64,000 bases of DNA from Caballeronia sordidicola (GTDB taxonomy: Bacteria; Pseudomonadota; Gammaproteobacteria; Burkholderiales; Burkholderiaceae): the NCBI RefSeq assembly GCF_001544455.2, contig NZ_FCOC02000005.1, forward strand, positions 239,596-303,595, in the 5' to 3' direction. This document shows, piece by piece, positions 29,178-38,374 of this stretch. The notes beneath the pieces were generated by a model. That model searched no databases. It saw only the letters and a list, made by a program, of their open reading frames with translations, and had not been told where the DNA came from. Every line of letters begins with the position of its first letter. The stretch's first letter is position 1. Made by a program: the position numbers and the translations under genes.

Positions 29178-29434
29178 ATTTGAGTTGCCTCGATACGTAA
29201 AGCAGATTCAGCCAGAGCGCGACGTACCAAGCGCTGAAGGTCGCGGCTGATCTTTTCGCTGATTCCTTCGGTATCCGAAATAACGCCAATAAATCGAAGA
29301 CGTTCGATTAGCGTCACCTCCGATACGTGTACTACCTGCTCAGTTACGACTGCTGTGGACACGTCGCTATGTCGTTTGCTCAATTTCGCCTCTATGGTGT
29401 GTGGTGATGACGCGATCCTAGTTGTCCCAAACAA
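29174..29434 (-). CDS. Hypothetical protein of the element, 86 aa
   Basis: The 86-residue product has a predicted strand-helix pattern (VVHVSEVTLIERLRFIGV) and a basic helical end (ISRDLQRLVRRALAESALRI). It may bind nucleic acid, but that is only a guess. It overlaps the 89-aa gene by 4 bases and follows the AT-rich part of the candidate origin. Confidence 0.45.
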   Translation of the reverse strand: MFGTTRIASSPHTIEAKLSKRHSDVSTAVVTEQVVHVSEVTLIERLRFIGVISDTEGISEKISRDLQRLVRRALAESALRIEATQI

Positions 29435-29439
29435 AAAAT

Positions 29440-29796
29440 TGTTGTTTGCAAAAGGAAATACTGCTGAATTTTAGAAAAAACACATTTATATTCAATGGCT
29501 TAAATTTTATGAAGTTTTACCTGGCACGAAAATAGACGCGCGCCGCATATTCGTATGACGTATTTCCGCAACGGCATCTATGTAAACCTTTCAAGCACGC
29601 TGAGGGTTACGAGGTTACGGCGGTTACGGGTTACATGACCGTTTTAAAACTTCCCCTAATAGCAGCGTCTTTTTAGGGTATTTAGGGTTATCTTTATAAA
29701 TGGTAGTAACTGGTCGTAACCACGTAACAAACTAAGCGGGGGTTGAAGTTTCAAGGTTACGTCCAAGTGCGGTCTGTCGTAACCGAAGACGTAACC
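29440..29796. other. Candidate replication origin: AT-rich block plus GGTTAC iterons
   Basis: Direct GGTTAC hexamers start at 29605, 29613, 29622, 29629 and 29755; inverted GTAACC starts at 29716, 29779 and 29791. The first four have a 7-9 base period. An AT-rich stretch (29440-29570) lies alongside. The region directly follows the helicase gene. Iterons beside the replication gene and an AT-rich unwinding zone are the layout of P4 and PICI origins. The 64-codon frame at 29656-29850 over this stretch has a TTG start and is discounted. Confidence 0.6.
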
Positions 29797-29846
29797 TTTG
29801 AGGAACAGGGCGGCACGGATTGCCGAAGTGCTACCCTGTTGCTGCC

Positions 29847-31160
29847 TCAAAACGGCGAATCTTGTTCAGGCAGGGTACGACTCCAAACGCGCAAACTCTT
29901 GCCGTTGCGCTTCACGACCCTAACCGCGAACCCGATGGCAGCAAGCGCCTTGGCAGCGCGCATTTGATCTGGACGTGTTTGCCTGGACAATTCGATGCCA
30001 AGTGCGGTGGTAAGAATCTCAGACATCGCTACTTCAGTACGTCCGATGCAATGCTGGGTGATCGCCGACTCCCATACGTCATCTTCTCGGCGCGCCTCTG
30101 CTTGTTCCCGCTGCGCGTCTTCAGGCATTTCCCACCACGTGTAACCCGCGTTTAAACGCTCTACAGCCTCGGCGAAAATCTGCTCGCGGTTTTGCTCTAG
30201 CCACACTGTGTTGATGTCGCAAACGCGCAAAGGCCAAAATCGACGCGCGCCCGTCGCATCCCGCAGATAGTGGCTTTCGTTCGTTGTTCCAGCGAACACC
30301 GTGCGGCGCGGCATATCTTTCGCGTTGCGCCCGTAGGGCGGTCGGAAACGGTCAACTTGGGAACTGAGAACTTGTTTGATGCGGGTGATATCGGACCTTC
30401 GAAACGCGTCTAGCTCGGCGATTTCGACCAGCCACTTACCCTGGATGGAAACAAAGAAATCCTTGTTGTCTAGGGAGTCCGTCAATTCAGAATAGAACTT
30501 GCCGCCAAGGATCGATAACAGCGTGGACTTGCCCGCGCCCTGCGCGCCTTCAAACACGGGCATCGTGTCCACCTTGCATCCTGGCTGAAGTCCACGTGCG
30601 ACCATTGACACAATGAAATTGTGGGCGAGCGCTGTGTGATATTCGTCGTCGGGAACGCCCGCCGCGTGCTGAAGCCAGGCATCCAGGCGGTAGGTGCCAT
30701 CCCACCGCAGGGATTTCAGCCAATCGGCCAATTCGTCACGCTGATCCCTGCTCACGATCACAAACACCGCTTGCTCCACCAGGTCGGGTGTGAACCTCAC
30801 CAAGCCCATATCGCCCTGCAAAACATCGGTAATTGCCAAACGATCCACGTCAGCCCAGCGCCTTGGTTCGTGACTATTCCAGGTCGTGAACATTTCCTGA
30901 TGGAAAGTGTCCAGCCAGAAGTGCTCTGCAAAGCGTGGATGCTTTTCAAGGACGGTCCGCACATTGGCGACAGTGCCCAAAGGTTCTCCACGTCCATTGA
31001 TTTGAAGCGTTATGCCAAACCGGGTAAGGTAATTTTGTGCAAGCGAAGGTTCCGCAACGGTTCCGCCAGGCCGATTCCGCTCGGCTTCGTCGTCCGCGAT
31101 GGCTTGGCCTGCGTAAGTCATAGCATCGGAAGACTGTGCCAGAATCTCATTGTCGATCAT
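29847..31160 (-). CDS. VirE-type P-loop replication helicase
   Basis: The 437-residue protein has the VirE/VapE family NTPase domain (superfamily 3 helicase-like). Walker A GAQGAGKST is at 205-213, Walker B LVEIAELDA near 244-252, sensor RTVFAGTTNE near 286-295, and GARRFWPL contains the probable arginine finger. The N-terminal 200 residues do not show an obvious primase motif, though they may contain a reduced one. It likely unwinds the element origin. It overlaps the upstream 88-aa gene by 4 bases. Confidence 0.8.
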   Translation of the reverse strand: MIDNEILAQSSDAMTYAGQAIADDEAERNRPGGTVAEPSLAQNYLTRFGITLQINGRGEPLGTVANVRTVLEKHPRFAEHFWLDTFHQEMFTTWNSHEPRRWADVDRLAITDVLQGDMGLVRFTPDLVEQAVFVIVSRDQRDELADWLKSLRWDGTYRLDAWLQHAAGVPDDEYHTALAHNFIVSMVARGLQPGCKVDTMPVFEGAQGAGKSTLLSILGGKFYSELTDSLDNKDFFVSIQGKWLVEIAELDAFRRSDITRIKQVLSSQVDRFRPPYGRNAKDMPRRTVFAGTTNESHYLRDATGARRFWPLRVCDINTVWLEQNREQIFAEAVERLNAGYTWWEMPEDAQREQAEARREDDVWESAITQHCIGRTEVAMSEILTTALGIELSRQTRPDQMRAAKALAAIGFAVRVVKRNGKSLRVWSRTLPEQDSPF

Positions 31161-31423
31161 CGGCTGCCTACTGATTTAGCTGCATCAGCGACTGTCTTTG
31201 CTATCTGCATGTCGGTAATCGGTGCTCGTTGTTCAGCCCAGCTAATCTGGCGGAGTTGGCATAGATCATGGGTGATTAAAGCGGCGCGTTTCGGCGACGT
31301 TCCGTACCGCATGAAGTACACATGCGCTGCACGCCAGGCCGACACAATGCGCTGCGTCTCTGTGTCAGCCATGAGGAACTCAAAAACTGCCTTACCAAAC
31401 TTCGATTGCCTCCCGTACTTCAT
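31157..31423 (-). CDS. Hypothetical protein between alpA and the helicase, 88 aa
   Basis: No family is recognised. The protein is helical and basic, with an aromatic-rich segment (AWRAAHVYFMRYGTSPKRAA). It is coupled by 4-base overlaps on both sides (alpA stop and helicase start), so it is expressed with the replication module. Confidence 0.55.
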   Translation of the reverse strand: MKYGRQSKFGKAVFEFLMADTETQRIVSAWRAAHVYFMRYGTSPKRAALITHDLCQLRQISWAEQRAPITDMQIAKTVADAAKSVGSR

Positions 31424-31641
31424 GACTGCTCCCGCAATTCGGCGAGACCGCGCGATTCGCGCACCCGTTCATCAATCCAGGCATCGATCTCGGATTCAAG
31501 CCATCCAATATGCTTTGGCCCGAACCTGATCGCCACGGGGAATTCAGCCCGTGCCATTTTTTGATAAATGACAGTCTTGCAGATCGACGTGCGCTCTACG
31601 ACAGCCGGAAGGCGCAAAATCTTGGAGGGTTTGGTTTGCAT
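31420..31641 (-). CDS. alpA: AlpA-family regulator/excisionase
   Basis: The 73-residue protein is a single winged helix-turn-helix of the AlpA type: KILRLPAVVERTSICKTVIY followed by GWLESEIDAWIDERVRE. AlpA proteins control excision and satellite early genes in P4-like elements. It is the first gene of the replication operon, 67 bases downstream of the shared 23-bp repeat. Confidence 0.82.
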   Translation of the reverse strand: MQTKPSKILRLPAVVERTSICKTVIYQKMARAEFPVAIRFGPKHIGWLESEIDAWIDERVRESRGLAELREQS

Positions 31642-31708
31642 GGTTTCGGAAAAGTCCGTACTGGTTCGGTTGGTATGGTCGAATTTTCGTTCGCCACGCC
31701 CAGCATTT

Positions 31709-31731
31709 CCACGTGTGGGTTTTAGTTCGGA
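31709..31731 (-). promoter_or_regulatory. Shared 23-bp operator-like repeat, copy upstream of alpA
   Basis: It matches 28246-28268 with one mismatch. Further GGTTCG copies lie around it (31663, 31734, and GGTTCA at 31744), so this may be a cluster of regulator sites. Which protein binds here is unknown. Confidence 0.6.
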
Positions 31732-31810
31732 CGGGTTCGCATCGGTTCAGATGCGTATGGCACATCGCAGCGATTTGCCGCAGGGGTTTTTACTGGGGAG
31801 TCGAAAAGAT

Positions 31811-31834
31811 AAAGGCCCGCTGGACGGGCCTTTT
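31811..31834 (-). terminator. Integrase terminator
   Basis: AAAGGCCCG and CGGGCCTTT form a perfect stem with a 5-base loop 2 bases past the integrase stop, with a T-rich run on the minus strand. Confidence 0.75.
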
Positions 31835-31835
31835 G

Positions 31836-33023
31836 TCATGCTGAATGCTTTGCACAGTAGGACGCCCAGGCGTCCATCATTTTGCCCCGTTTGGCTAGCA
31901 GGTCACCACGCTGATAGGCTGCCTCCACCTCACTACGGACGGCGTGCGCCAGGGCTTTCTCTGCCAGTTCCCTGGGGAAGTTAGTTGTTTCCGCTGCCCA
32001 CGTGCGGAACGTTGAGCGGAACCCATGCACGGTCAAGTCCGTGCGGTCCATGCGCTTCAATACTGCCAAGAGAGACATATTCGACAGTCCTTTGTCTTTC
32101 GTCATTCCGGGAAACACGAAATCATCCTGCTTGATTTTTTCCATCGCCTTCAGCACGGCAACCGCACGCCCACTCAGCGGCACGCGATGTTCCTTTTTCA
32201 TTTTCATCCGTTCGGCTGGAACCGTCCACAATTTCGCTTCCAGATCGATTTCTGCCCACTGTGCGCCGATGATTTCGTTTGTCCGCGCAGCAGTGTAGAT
32301 GCAGAATTCCAGTGCCTTGGCCGCCACACCTTCCATCGCTCGAAGAGACTCCATAAAACCCGCGATGTCAGCGTAAGGAATCGATGCGTGGTGCTCGTCT
32401 CCCTGGACCGCGCTTGGCTTAGCCAGCAGGGTATCCAGGTGGCCTTTCCAGCGCGCCGGGTTTTCACCTGATCGAAGGCCACGCGTCGCCGCCCAAGCCA
32501 ATACCTTTTCGATGCGGCCACGGACGCGGGAAGCGGTTTCGTTCTTCGTCGTCCAGATTGGTTCCAGGATTTGCCGAATATCGGTTGTGTCCACCAATGC
32601 AACGTCCTTCGGTCCGATGACCGGCGCCGCGTAGGTTGTCAGCGTGTTCGTCCACTGCTCCGCATGTTTCGCGTTCTTCCATCCAGGGGTTTGGGCTTCA
32701 ATGTATGCGGTCGCGCACTGCGTGAAAGTCATTTTCGCGGCAGCCTTCGCCCGTTCAGCCAGGCGGATTTCCTTAGGGTCCTGGCCATTTCCTAGCACCT
32801 GACGCATCGCTTCGGCTTTGGCTCGGGCGGCTTCGAGGGAAACATTCAGGTATGCGCCAAGGCCGATCCAGTGCGCCTTCTTGTTCCGGGCGTAGCGGAA
32901 TATCCATGACTTGGAACCCGTAGGCCCTATGTCAAGGTAAAGGCCCCCGCCATCGCTGTAATATCCAGGCGTCTTTTCCTGTTTAACTTTGACTGCTGAA
33001 AGCTTCTTTATCGGTCGTGCCAT
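31836..33023 (-). CDS. int: P4-type tyrosine integrase
   Basis: The 395-residue protein has the DUF4102 arm-binding domain at about 1-90 (GYYSDGGGLYLDIGPTGSKS), a core-binding domain, and a catalytic domain. The catalytic residues are visible: R247 in YTAARTNE, H333 and R336 in HGFRSTFR, H360 in LAHAVRSE and Y370. It recombines the element with the tRNA-Ser 3-prime end. It lies 160 bases from the right repeat and is separated from alpA by a terminator. Confidence 0.93.
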   Translation of the reverse strand: MARPIKKLSAVKVKQEKTPGYYSDGGGLYLDIGPTGSKSWIFRYARNKKAHWIGLGAYLNVSLEAARAKAEAMRQVLGNGQDPKEIRLAERAKAAAKMTFTQCATAYIEAQTPGWKNAKHAEQWTNTLTTYAAPVIGPKDVALVDTTDIRQILEPIWTTKNETASRVRGRIEKVLAWAATRGLRSGENPARWKGHLDTLLAKPSAVQGDEHHASIPYADIAGFMESLRAMEGVAAKALEFCIYTAARTNEIIGAQWAEIDLEAKLWTVPAERMKMKKEHRVPLSGRAVAVLKAMEKIKQDDFVFPGMTKDKGLSNMSLLAVLKRMDRTDLTVHGFRSTFRTWAAETTNFPRELAEKALAHAVRSEVEAAYQRGDLLAKRGKMMDAWASYCAKHSA

Positions 33024-33044
33024 TTTGTCCGCCTGATCGCTTGG

Positions 33045-33066
33045 TCTACACTCCAGTCTACACTTT
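33045..33066 (+). repeat. Right integrase arm-type sites
   Basis: Two TCTACACT copies start at 33045 and 33057, 12 bases apart, just upstream of the integrase gene. They mirror the pair at the left end. Confidence 0.55.
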
Positions 33067-33183
33067 ATAGACGGATGGTAGCAATCTCACGCGAACAAAT
33101 GCGGAAGATAAAGCTATACTGGATAAGGGTTAGGCGGGCCTGAAAAAACTTTTACGAACTCCTGTGAACGCATGATAGGCGGA

Positions 33184-33204
33184 CCGTCTCTCCGCCAGAA
33201 TACG
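33184..33204 (+). repeat. Right attachment repeat (21 bp)
   Basis: A perfect copy of 24629-24649. Beyond it the chromosomal terminator originally behind tRNA-Ser (stem with GCGGGTTTTTT near 33250) follows. Confidence 0.92.
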
Positions 33205-33278
33205 TTTCACATAATCGAGCAACACCCAAACCCGCATCGAGCCTCTTGCCGACGCGGGTTTTTTGCGTTTCGGCGGCC

Positions 33279-35297
33279 TCACGGATGCCGGATGTAATCC
33301 ACCAGCGCCCGCGTATAAGCATCCGGTTTCCGGTCAAACACACTCACGACCAAAGCCACCAAAAACCCCGCCGGGACACCAAACACGCCTGAACTAATCG
33401 ATTCGATCCCGAACCACCTTGCGCCCGAAAACCCGGTGATATGCGTGAAATACGGATATGTCGAAACGATGTAATAAACACACACTCCGAGCCCCGCCAG
33501 CATCCCGCAAACCGCACCGAGCTTGGTCGTGCGTTTCCAGAACACGCCCAGCACCAGCACCGGAAACAGCCCGGAAGCCGCCAGCGAAAACGCGGCGCCC
33601 ACCAAGAACAGAATATTCCCCGTATTCAGCGAAGCCACATAAGAAGCAAACAACGCAACGCCAAGCAACAATATCTTCGATATCGTCACCCTTCTCTGAC
33701 TGCTCGCGCTCTTGTCGACCATGCAGTAATACACATCGTGCGAAAGCGCATTCGCGATCGTCAGCAGCAAACCATCAGCCGTGGAAAGCGCCGCGGCCAA
33801 TGCCCCCGCCGCAATCAACCCCGACATCACATATGGCAAGCCCGCAATCTCCGGCGCGGCGAGCACGACCATATCCGGCTGCATCTGAATGCCGGCCCAG
33901 CGCACAATGCCATCGCCATTCACATCGCTGATCCGGATCAGATACGGCTCGACCTTTCGCCATTGCATGACCCACGTCGGCAGATCCGCGAACTTGTGTC
34001 CAACAATGCCCGTAAGCATTTCATACTTGATCAGGACCGCGAGAACGGGCACGGTGACATAGAACAACGCGACAAAAAACAGCGTCCAGCCAACGGAACG
34101 CCGCGCCGACGCAACCGACGTCGTCGTGTTATAGCGCGTCAGGATATGCGGCAAACTCGCCGTGCCAAGCGAGAGACACAGCAACAAGGACAAAAAATTG
34201 CGCCGATGCAACCGCGCGTTTTCATCGTCCGAAGGAGGGAACGCCTGGGCCGCGGGAACCGGTGGCGCGGCGCGCTCCAGCATGGCGTCACGCTCGCGCG
34301 ACCATCGAATGCCAGCGTCGGCCGCATCCTTGGGGAACGAAGCCAGTTCCCGCTCGCACTCGCTGATATCGCGCAACGGACCGTTGCGCCGGCGCAGTTC
34401 CGTTATTTCGTCGGTAAGACGCGCCTGTTCCGTATGAAACGACGCCGGCAGTTGATCGATCTGCGCCTGAATCTGCTGCGCTTGCCGCCTGTAGTCGTCG
34501 CGGACCTTGGCTTCCTCGGGCGAGCTTGCGATCCGACGCTCAAGTGATTCAACGCGCTCAAGCAGGTGTCCATATGAAAGTTGCGGCAGCCAGCCGAGCC
34601 CTTCGCGATGCGCGATCATCGAAACGGGAATCAGCATGGCGCTGATCAAGATGATGTACTGCGCGACTTGCGTCCACGTCACGGCGCGCATGCCGCCAAG
34701 GAACGAGCACACAAGAATGCCCGCAAGCCCGCAGAAAATCCCGATGGCGAAATCAATGCCGATAAACCGCGACGCGATCAGCCCGATGCCCTGAATCTGC
34801 GCGACCAGATAAACGAACGAACACAAGATGGCCGCGAACGCCGCAATGCCGCGCACGAGGTTGCTGGAAAAGCGCGTGCCGAGGAAATCGGGGATGGTGT
34901 AGCGCGCGAGCTTGCGCACATAGGGCGCGAGCAGGAACGCGACGAGGCAATAGCCGCCGGTCCAGCCCATCATGTACGCCAGGCCGTCGTAACCAGTTGC
35001 ATAGATGGAACCGGCCAGCCCGATGAACGACGCCGCCGACAACCAGTCCGCAGCCGTCGCCATGCCGTTGAACGCCGACGGCACGCGCCGCCCCGCGACG
35101 TAATACTCGACAAGATCCGACGTGCGCGATAACAAACCAATCACGGCATACACGGCGATCGGCACGAACAGAAACACATAGCCAATCCACATGCCCGGTC
35201 CGGTCACGCGCTCGATGCGCGTCATCACGTAAATGAACGCGAAGAAGCCGAGCGTGTAGAGCGCGTAGGCACGGATCAGGCGATGGTTGAGCTTCAT
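33279..35297 (-). CDS. Sodium:solute symporter (ActP/VC_2705-like) with long cytoplasmic insertion
   Basis: The 672-residue protein has about 13 membrane segments of the SSS family (YVAGRRVPSAFNGMATAADW, then TIPDFLGTRFSS). Between helices at 243-363 it carries a charged coiled-coil insertion (ESLERRIASSPEEAKVRDDY and onward) absent from E. coli ActP. The upstream DUF4212 protein is its small partner, and acs lies next door, so acetate or another short-chain acid is the likely substrate. The start at ATG 35297 is chosen over the longer frame, which overlaps the DUF4212 gene. Confidence 0.85.
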   Translation of the reverse strand: MKLNHRLIRAYALYTLGFFAFIYVMTRIERVTGPGMWIGYVFLFVPIAVYAVIGLLSRTSDLVEYYVAGRRVPSAFNGMATAADWLSAASFIGLAGSIYATGYDGLAYMMGWTGGYCLVAFLLAPYVRKLARYTIPDFLGTRFSSNLVRGIAAFAAILCSFVYLVAQIQGIGLIASRFIGIDFAIGIFCGLAGILVCSFLGGMRAVTWTQVAQYIILISAMLIPVSMIAHREGLGWLPQLSYGHLLERVESLERRIASSPEEAKVRDDYRRQAQQIQAQIDQLPASFHTEQARLTDEITELRRRNGPLRDISECERELASFPKDAADAGIRWSRERDAMLERAAPPVPAAQAFPPSDDENARLHRRNFLSLLLCLSLGTASLPHILTRYNTTTSVASARRSVGWTLFFVALFYVTVPVLAVLIKYEMLTGIVGHKFADLPTWVMQWRKVEPYLIRISDVNGDGIVRWAGIQMQPDMVVLAAPEIAGLPYVMSGLIAAGALAAALSTADGLLLTIANALSHDVYYCMVDKSASSQRRVTISKILLLGVALFASYVASLNTGNILFLVGAAFSLAASGLFPVLVLGVFWKRTTKLGAVCGMLAGLGVCVYYIVSTYPYFTHITGFSGARWFGIESISSGVFGVPAGFLVALVVSVFDRKPDAYTRALVDYIRHP

Positions 35298-35304
35298 TGA
35301 AGAA

Positions 35305-35661
35305 TCATGGCGTCGATGCAACCGGCGTTTGCGCCAAAGCCGCGAGCGTGCGTCGCAGACGTGCATCGGCGAGTTGCATCAGCACGATATACACGACAAT
35401 CAACGCCACATACACGAGGATCGCGCCTTGCGCGCCGAAGTAGAACGGCAGCGGAAAACCGGCGAACCGCACGTTCGCCAGGCGCGCCGCCATCAGCGGG
35501 ACGCCGAACGAGACCACGAAGCCAATCAGCATCAGCACCGATATCAACGCGAGGTTTGTCCGCCAGTACACCCGATGCGCGCACGCCATTTCCGCCGTCA
35601 CGGGCGGCGGCTGCGGGAGACTCACGGACGGTGGCGTCGAAGGCATGTGCTTATCTACCAA
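35305..35661 (-). CDS. DUF4212 symporter small subunit
   Basis: The protein (118 aa) has a Pro-rich N-terminus and two membrane helices (LALISVLMLIGFVVSFGVPL and AILVYVALIVVYIVLMQ), as in DUF4212. This family is encoded just upstream of SSS symporters and is described as their small subunit. It ends 7 bases before the symporter. A second ATG at 35646 is possible. Confidence 0.85.
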   Translation of the reverse strand: MVDKHMPSTPPSVSLPQPPPVTAEMACAHRVYWRTNLALISVLMLIGFVVSFGVPLMAARLANVRFAGFPLPFYFGAQGAILVYVALIVVYIVLMQLADARLRRTLAALAQTPVASTP

Positions 35662-35730
35662 ATGCTTGGAAAAGCGGCAATCGGGATCGACATTATTCGT
35701 GGCGGCGAACTACAAAAGTGGATACAAAAA

Positions 35731-35753
35731 CGGCTCCCTGAAAAAGGGAGCCG
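35731..35753 (-). terminator. Terminator of acs
   Basis: CGGCTCCC and GGGAGCCG form an 8-bp stem, followed on the minus strand by five T. It lies about 30 bases past the acs stop. Confidence 0.75.
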
Positions 35754-35784
35754 CTCGTTCAAAACAGATAGTACTCGAAGAAAC

Positions 35785-37767
35785 TCAATGCGCTTCGCCG
35801 AGTTGATCGAGGATCGCGGGGTTCTCCAGGGTCGATACGTCCTGCGTGATCTCCTCGTCCTTCGCGAGAGAACGCAGCAGACGCCGCATGATCTTTCCCG
35901 AACGTGTCTTTGGAAGATTTTCGCCGAAACGAATGTCCTTCGGTTTTGCGATTGGACCAATTTCCTTCGCGACCCAGGCGCGCAATTCGTTTGCGATCTT
36001 CTTGGCTTCGTCGCCTTCCGGACGCGAGCGTTTCAGCACGACAAACGCGCATACTGCTTCGCCGGTTGTATCGTCGGGACGGCCCACCACGGCCGCTTCC
36101 GCAACAATGGGGTTCGATACGAGCGCCGACTCGATCTCCATGGTTCCAAGCCGGTGACCGGAGACGTTCAGCACGTCGTCTATACGGCCCATGATCGTGA
36201 AGTAGCCTGTTTCCTTGTCGCGCACGGCGCCGTCGCCGGCGAGGTACAGCGTCCCGCCAAGTTCTTCCGGGAAGTAGCTCTTCTTGAAGCGATCGGGGTC
36301 TCCCCACACCGTGCGCAGCGCCGACGGCCACGGCCGCTTGATCACCAGAATTCCGCCCTGTCCGTTTGGCACGTCCTGACCGGTTTCATCCACGACAGCG
36401 GCCATGATGCCCGGCAGCGGCAACGTGCATGAACCCGGTACGAGCGGCGTTGCGCCCGGCAGCGGCGTGATCATGTGGCCACCGGTTTCGGTCTGCCACC
36501 AGGTATCGACAATAGGACATTGCCCGCCGCCCACGTTCTCGTGATACCACATCCACGCTTCGGGATTGATCGGCTCGCCGACGGTGCCGAGAATGCGCAG
36601 CGTCGACAGATCGAAGCTTTTCGGATGAACCTTCGCGTCGGCTTCCGCAGCTTTGATCAGCGAGCGGATCGCGGTCGGCGCGGTGTAGAAGATCGTGACC
36701 TTGTGCCGGGCGATCATGTCCCAGAAGCGTCCTGCATTCGGGTACGTGGGCACGCCTTCGAACACGATCTGCGTCGCGCCTATCGCGGTTGGTCCGTATG
36801 CAATGTAGCTATGCCCGGTGATCCAGCCGATGTCCGCCGTGCACCAGAAGATGTCGTCGGGCTTCGCGTCAAAGGTCCACTTCATGGTCTGCGCCGCCCA
36901 CAGCAGCAGACCGCCCGTGCTGTGCTGCACGCCCTTCGGCTTGCCTGTTGAGCCGGACGTGTAAAGGATGAAAAGCGGATGTTCGGCGCTGACCCATTCC
37001 GGTTCGCACGTGTCGGATTCATGCTCGACAAGCTCATGCATCCACACGTCGCGGCCTTCATGCCATTGCGTCTTGCCGCCCGTGCGCCTATACACGATCA
37101 CGCTTTTCACCGCTTCGCAGCCGCCGGCGGCGATGGCTTCGTCGGCGATGTTCTTGAGCGGCAATGCCTTGCCGCCGCGCATCTGTTCGTCGGCGGTGAT
37201 GAGCGCAACCGCGCCCACGTCGACAAGCCGTTCGTTGAGCGACTTCGACGAGAACCCGCCGAAGACCACCGAGTGCGTGGCGCCAATACGCGCGCACGCC
37301 TGCATGGCGACGACGCCTTCTATGGACATCGGCATGTAGATGACCACGCGATCACCCTTCTTCACGCCGCGCTTTTTCAGCGCATTGGCGAAGCGGCCTA
37401 CGCGCTGCAGCAAGTCCTGGTACGTGACGTTGGTGACCGTGCCGTCGTCGGCCTCGAAAATGATTGCGCGCTTCTCGCCGTTGCCCGCTTCCACATGCCG
37501 GTCGATGCAGTTGTACGACGCGTTGATCTCGCCGTCCTCGAACCACTTGAAGAACGGCGCATTGGATTCGTCGAGGACGGTCTCGAACGGCTTGCGCCAG
37601 CTCAGCGTTTCACGCGCGAGCCGCGCCCAGAAGCCTTCGTAATCGCGCTCGGCCTCGGACGTCAAGGCCTTGTAAGCGTCCATGCCGGAAATCGCGGCGC
37701 CTTCGGACGCTTTGGCCGATGGCGGGAAAATGCGGTGTTCCTGAAGTACGGATTCAATCGCGGACAT
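35785..37767 (-). CDS. acs: Acetyl-CoA synthetase
   Basis: At 660 residues it has the normal length. AMP-binding motif [21 protein letters not shown], the [10 protein letters not shown] hinge, and the C-terminal [11 protein letters not shown] with the regulatory acetylated lysine are all present. It makes acetyl-CoA from acetate, ATP and CoA. The start at ATG 37767 has AAGGGG before it. It shares direction with the symporter pair downstream, consistent with acetate uptake and activation. Confidence 0.96.
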   Translation of the reverse strand: MSAIESVLQEHRIFPPSAKASEGAAISGMDAYKALTSEAERDYEGFWARLARETLSWRKPFETVLDESNAPFFKWFEDGEINASYNCIDRHVEAGNGEKRAIIFEADDGTVTNVTYQDLLQRVGRFANALKKRGVKKGDRVVIYMPMSIEGVVAMQACARIGATHSVVFGGFSSKSLNERLVDVGAVALITADEQMRGGKALPLKNIADEAIAAGGCEAVKSVIVYRRTGGKTQWHEGRDVWMHELVEHESDTCEPEWVSAEHPLFILYTSGSTGKPKGVQHSTGGLLLWAAQTMKWTFDAKPDDIFWCTADIGWITGHSYIAYGPTAIGATQIVFEGVPTYPNAGRFWDMIARHKVTIFYTAPTAIRSLIKAAEADAKVHPKSFDLSTLRILGTVGEPINPEAWMWYHENVGGGQCPIVDTWWQTETGGHMITPLPGATPLVPGSCTLPLPGIMAAVVDETGQDVPNGQGGILVIKRPWPSALRTVWGDPDRFKKSYFPEELGGTLYLAGDGAVRDKETGYFTIMGRIDDVLNVSGHRLGTMEIESALVSNPIVAEAAVVGRPDDTTGEAVCAFVVLKRSRPEGDEAKKIANELRAWVAKEIGPIAKPKDIRFGENLPKTRSGKIMRRLLRSLAKDEEITQDVSTLENPAILDQLGEAH

Positions 37768-38374
37768 CGACAACCCCTTCTTTGATGGTGAATCTGAAAA
37801 TCACGGCGCGGGAGCCGGGGCTCCATTCTTAGCCGCTGTGTTTGTACGGCATACGTCGTATGAACGTATGCCGCGTCTCCGGTACATGCATATGGTTGCT
37901 GCCCGCATGGCCTTCGATGCGGCGCAGCATGCTCGCTCAAACGCGCCATGAATGCCTCATTGGCGAAGATAAGCCGCGCGGCTTACCCGCTACTTACGCA
38001 ATGCGCTCAAAGCCCACGGGGTATACACGTAGTCGCCGGCGCTTTTACAATGCGTGGCTAGCCGCACCCATGCAATGATGCCCTTTGCAAGCGGGCGCCG
38101 CCATACCAATGCGCCCCAACGACGCGCCAGATCACTTCCGTGAGCATGTTAACTGAACTCGTTGTACGGGTTCCAGCTTGAACCGTTACGCGCTCTACCT
38201 TGTCGCAGCCGCGCCGCTGATGACCTCGTAAGCATCCGGTCGGGGTTGACCCGCAAACCGGTTACATCATCGCGCTACAATGTCGAACTTTGTGGATTTC
38301 GCGTCCGCCCTTCGCGCACGTCCACGCCGACGTCTTACTCATCCGACCATTCCGTCCACGAACCGGCACCGCTC
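37768..38374. other. 607-base intergenic region
   Basis: It separates divergent acs and the TIGR00645 gene and should hold both promoters. A 78-codon frame (37842-38078) has poor, Arg-rich composition and no ribosome site. No hairpin or repeat was convincing. Confidence 0.4.

Larger units (their letters stand above)
24629..33204. mobile_element. Integrated phage satellite-like element in tRNA-Ser
   Basis: An 8.6 kb element lies between a perfect 21-bp direct repeat at the tRNA-Ser 3-prime end (24629-24649) and its copy at 33184-33204. A P4-type integrase is next to the right repeat. Paired arm-type sequences lie inside each end. The content is integrase, AlpA-like regulator, VirE-type helicase, iterons, small DNA-binding proteins, a probable HK97-fold capsid protein and a cargo-like gene. 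There are no visible portal, large terminase, tail or lysis genes. The pattern fits a satellite that depends on a helper phage; this is inference. Confidence 0.85.

Noticed and set aside
29605..29796. GGTTAC repeats as a CRISPR array
   Set aside because: Units are only 6-7 bases, occur in both orientations and have irregular spacing, with no cas genes. Iterons fit better.
33184..33204. Right repeat as a second, truncated tRNA-Ser gene
   Set aside because: Only the last 14 bases of the tRNA are present; it is the attachment site copy and not a decayed tRNA.
37842..38078. 78-codon frame between acs and the TIGR00645 gene
   Set aside because: No ribosome site, Arg-rich composition, no family resemblance.
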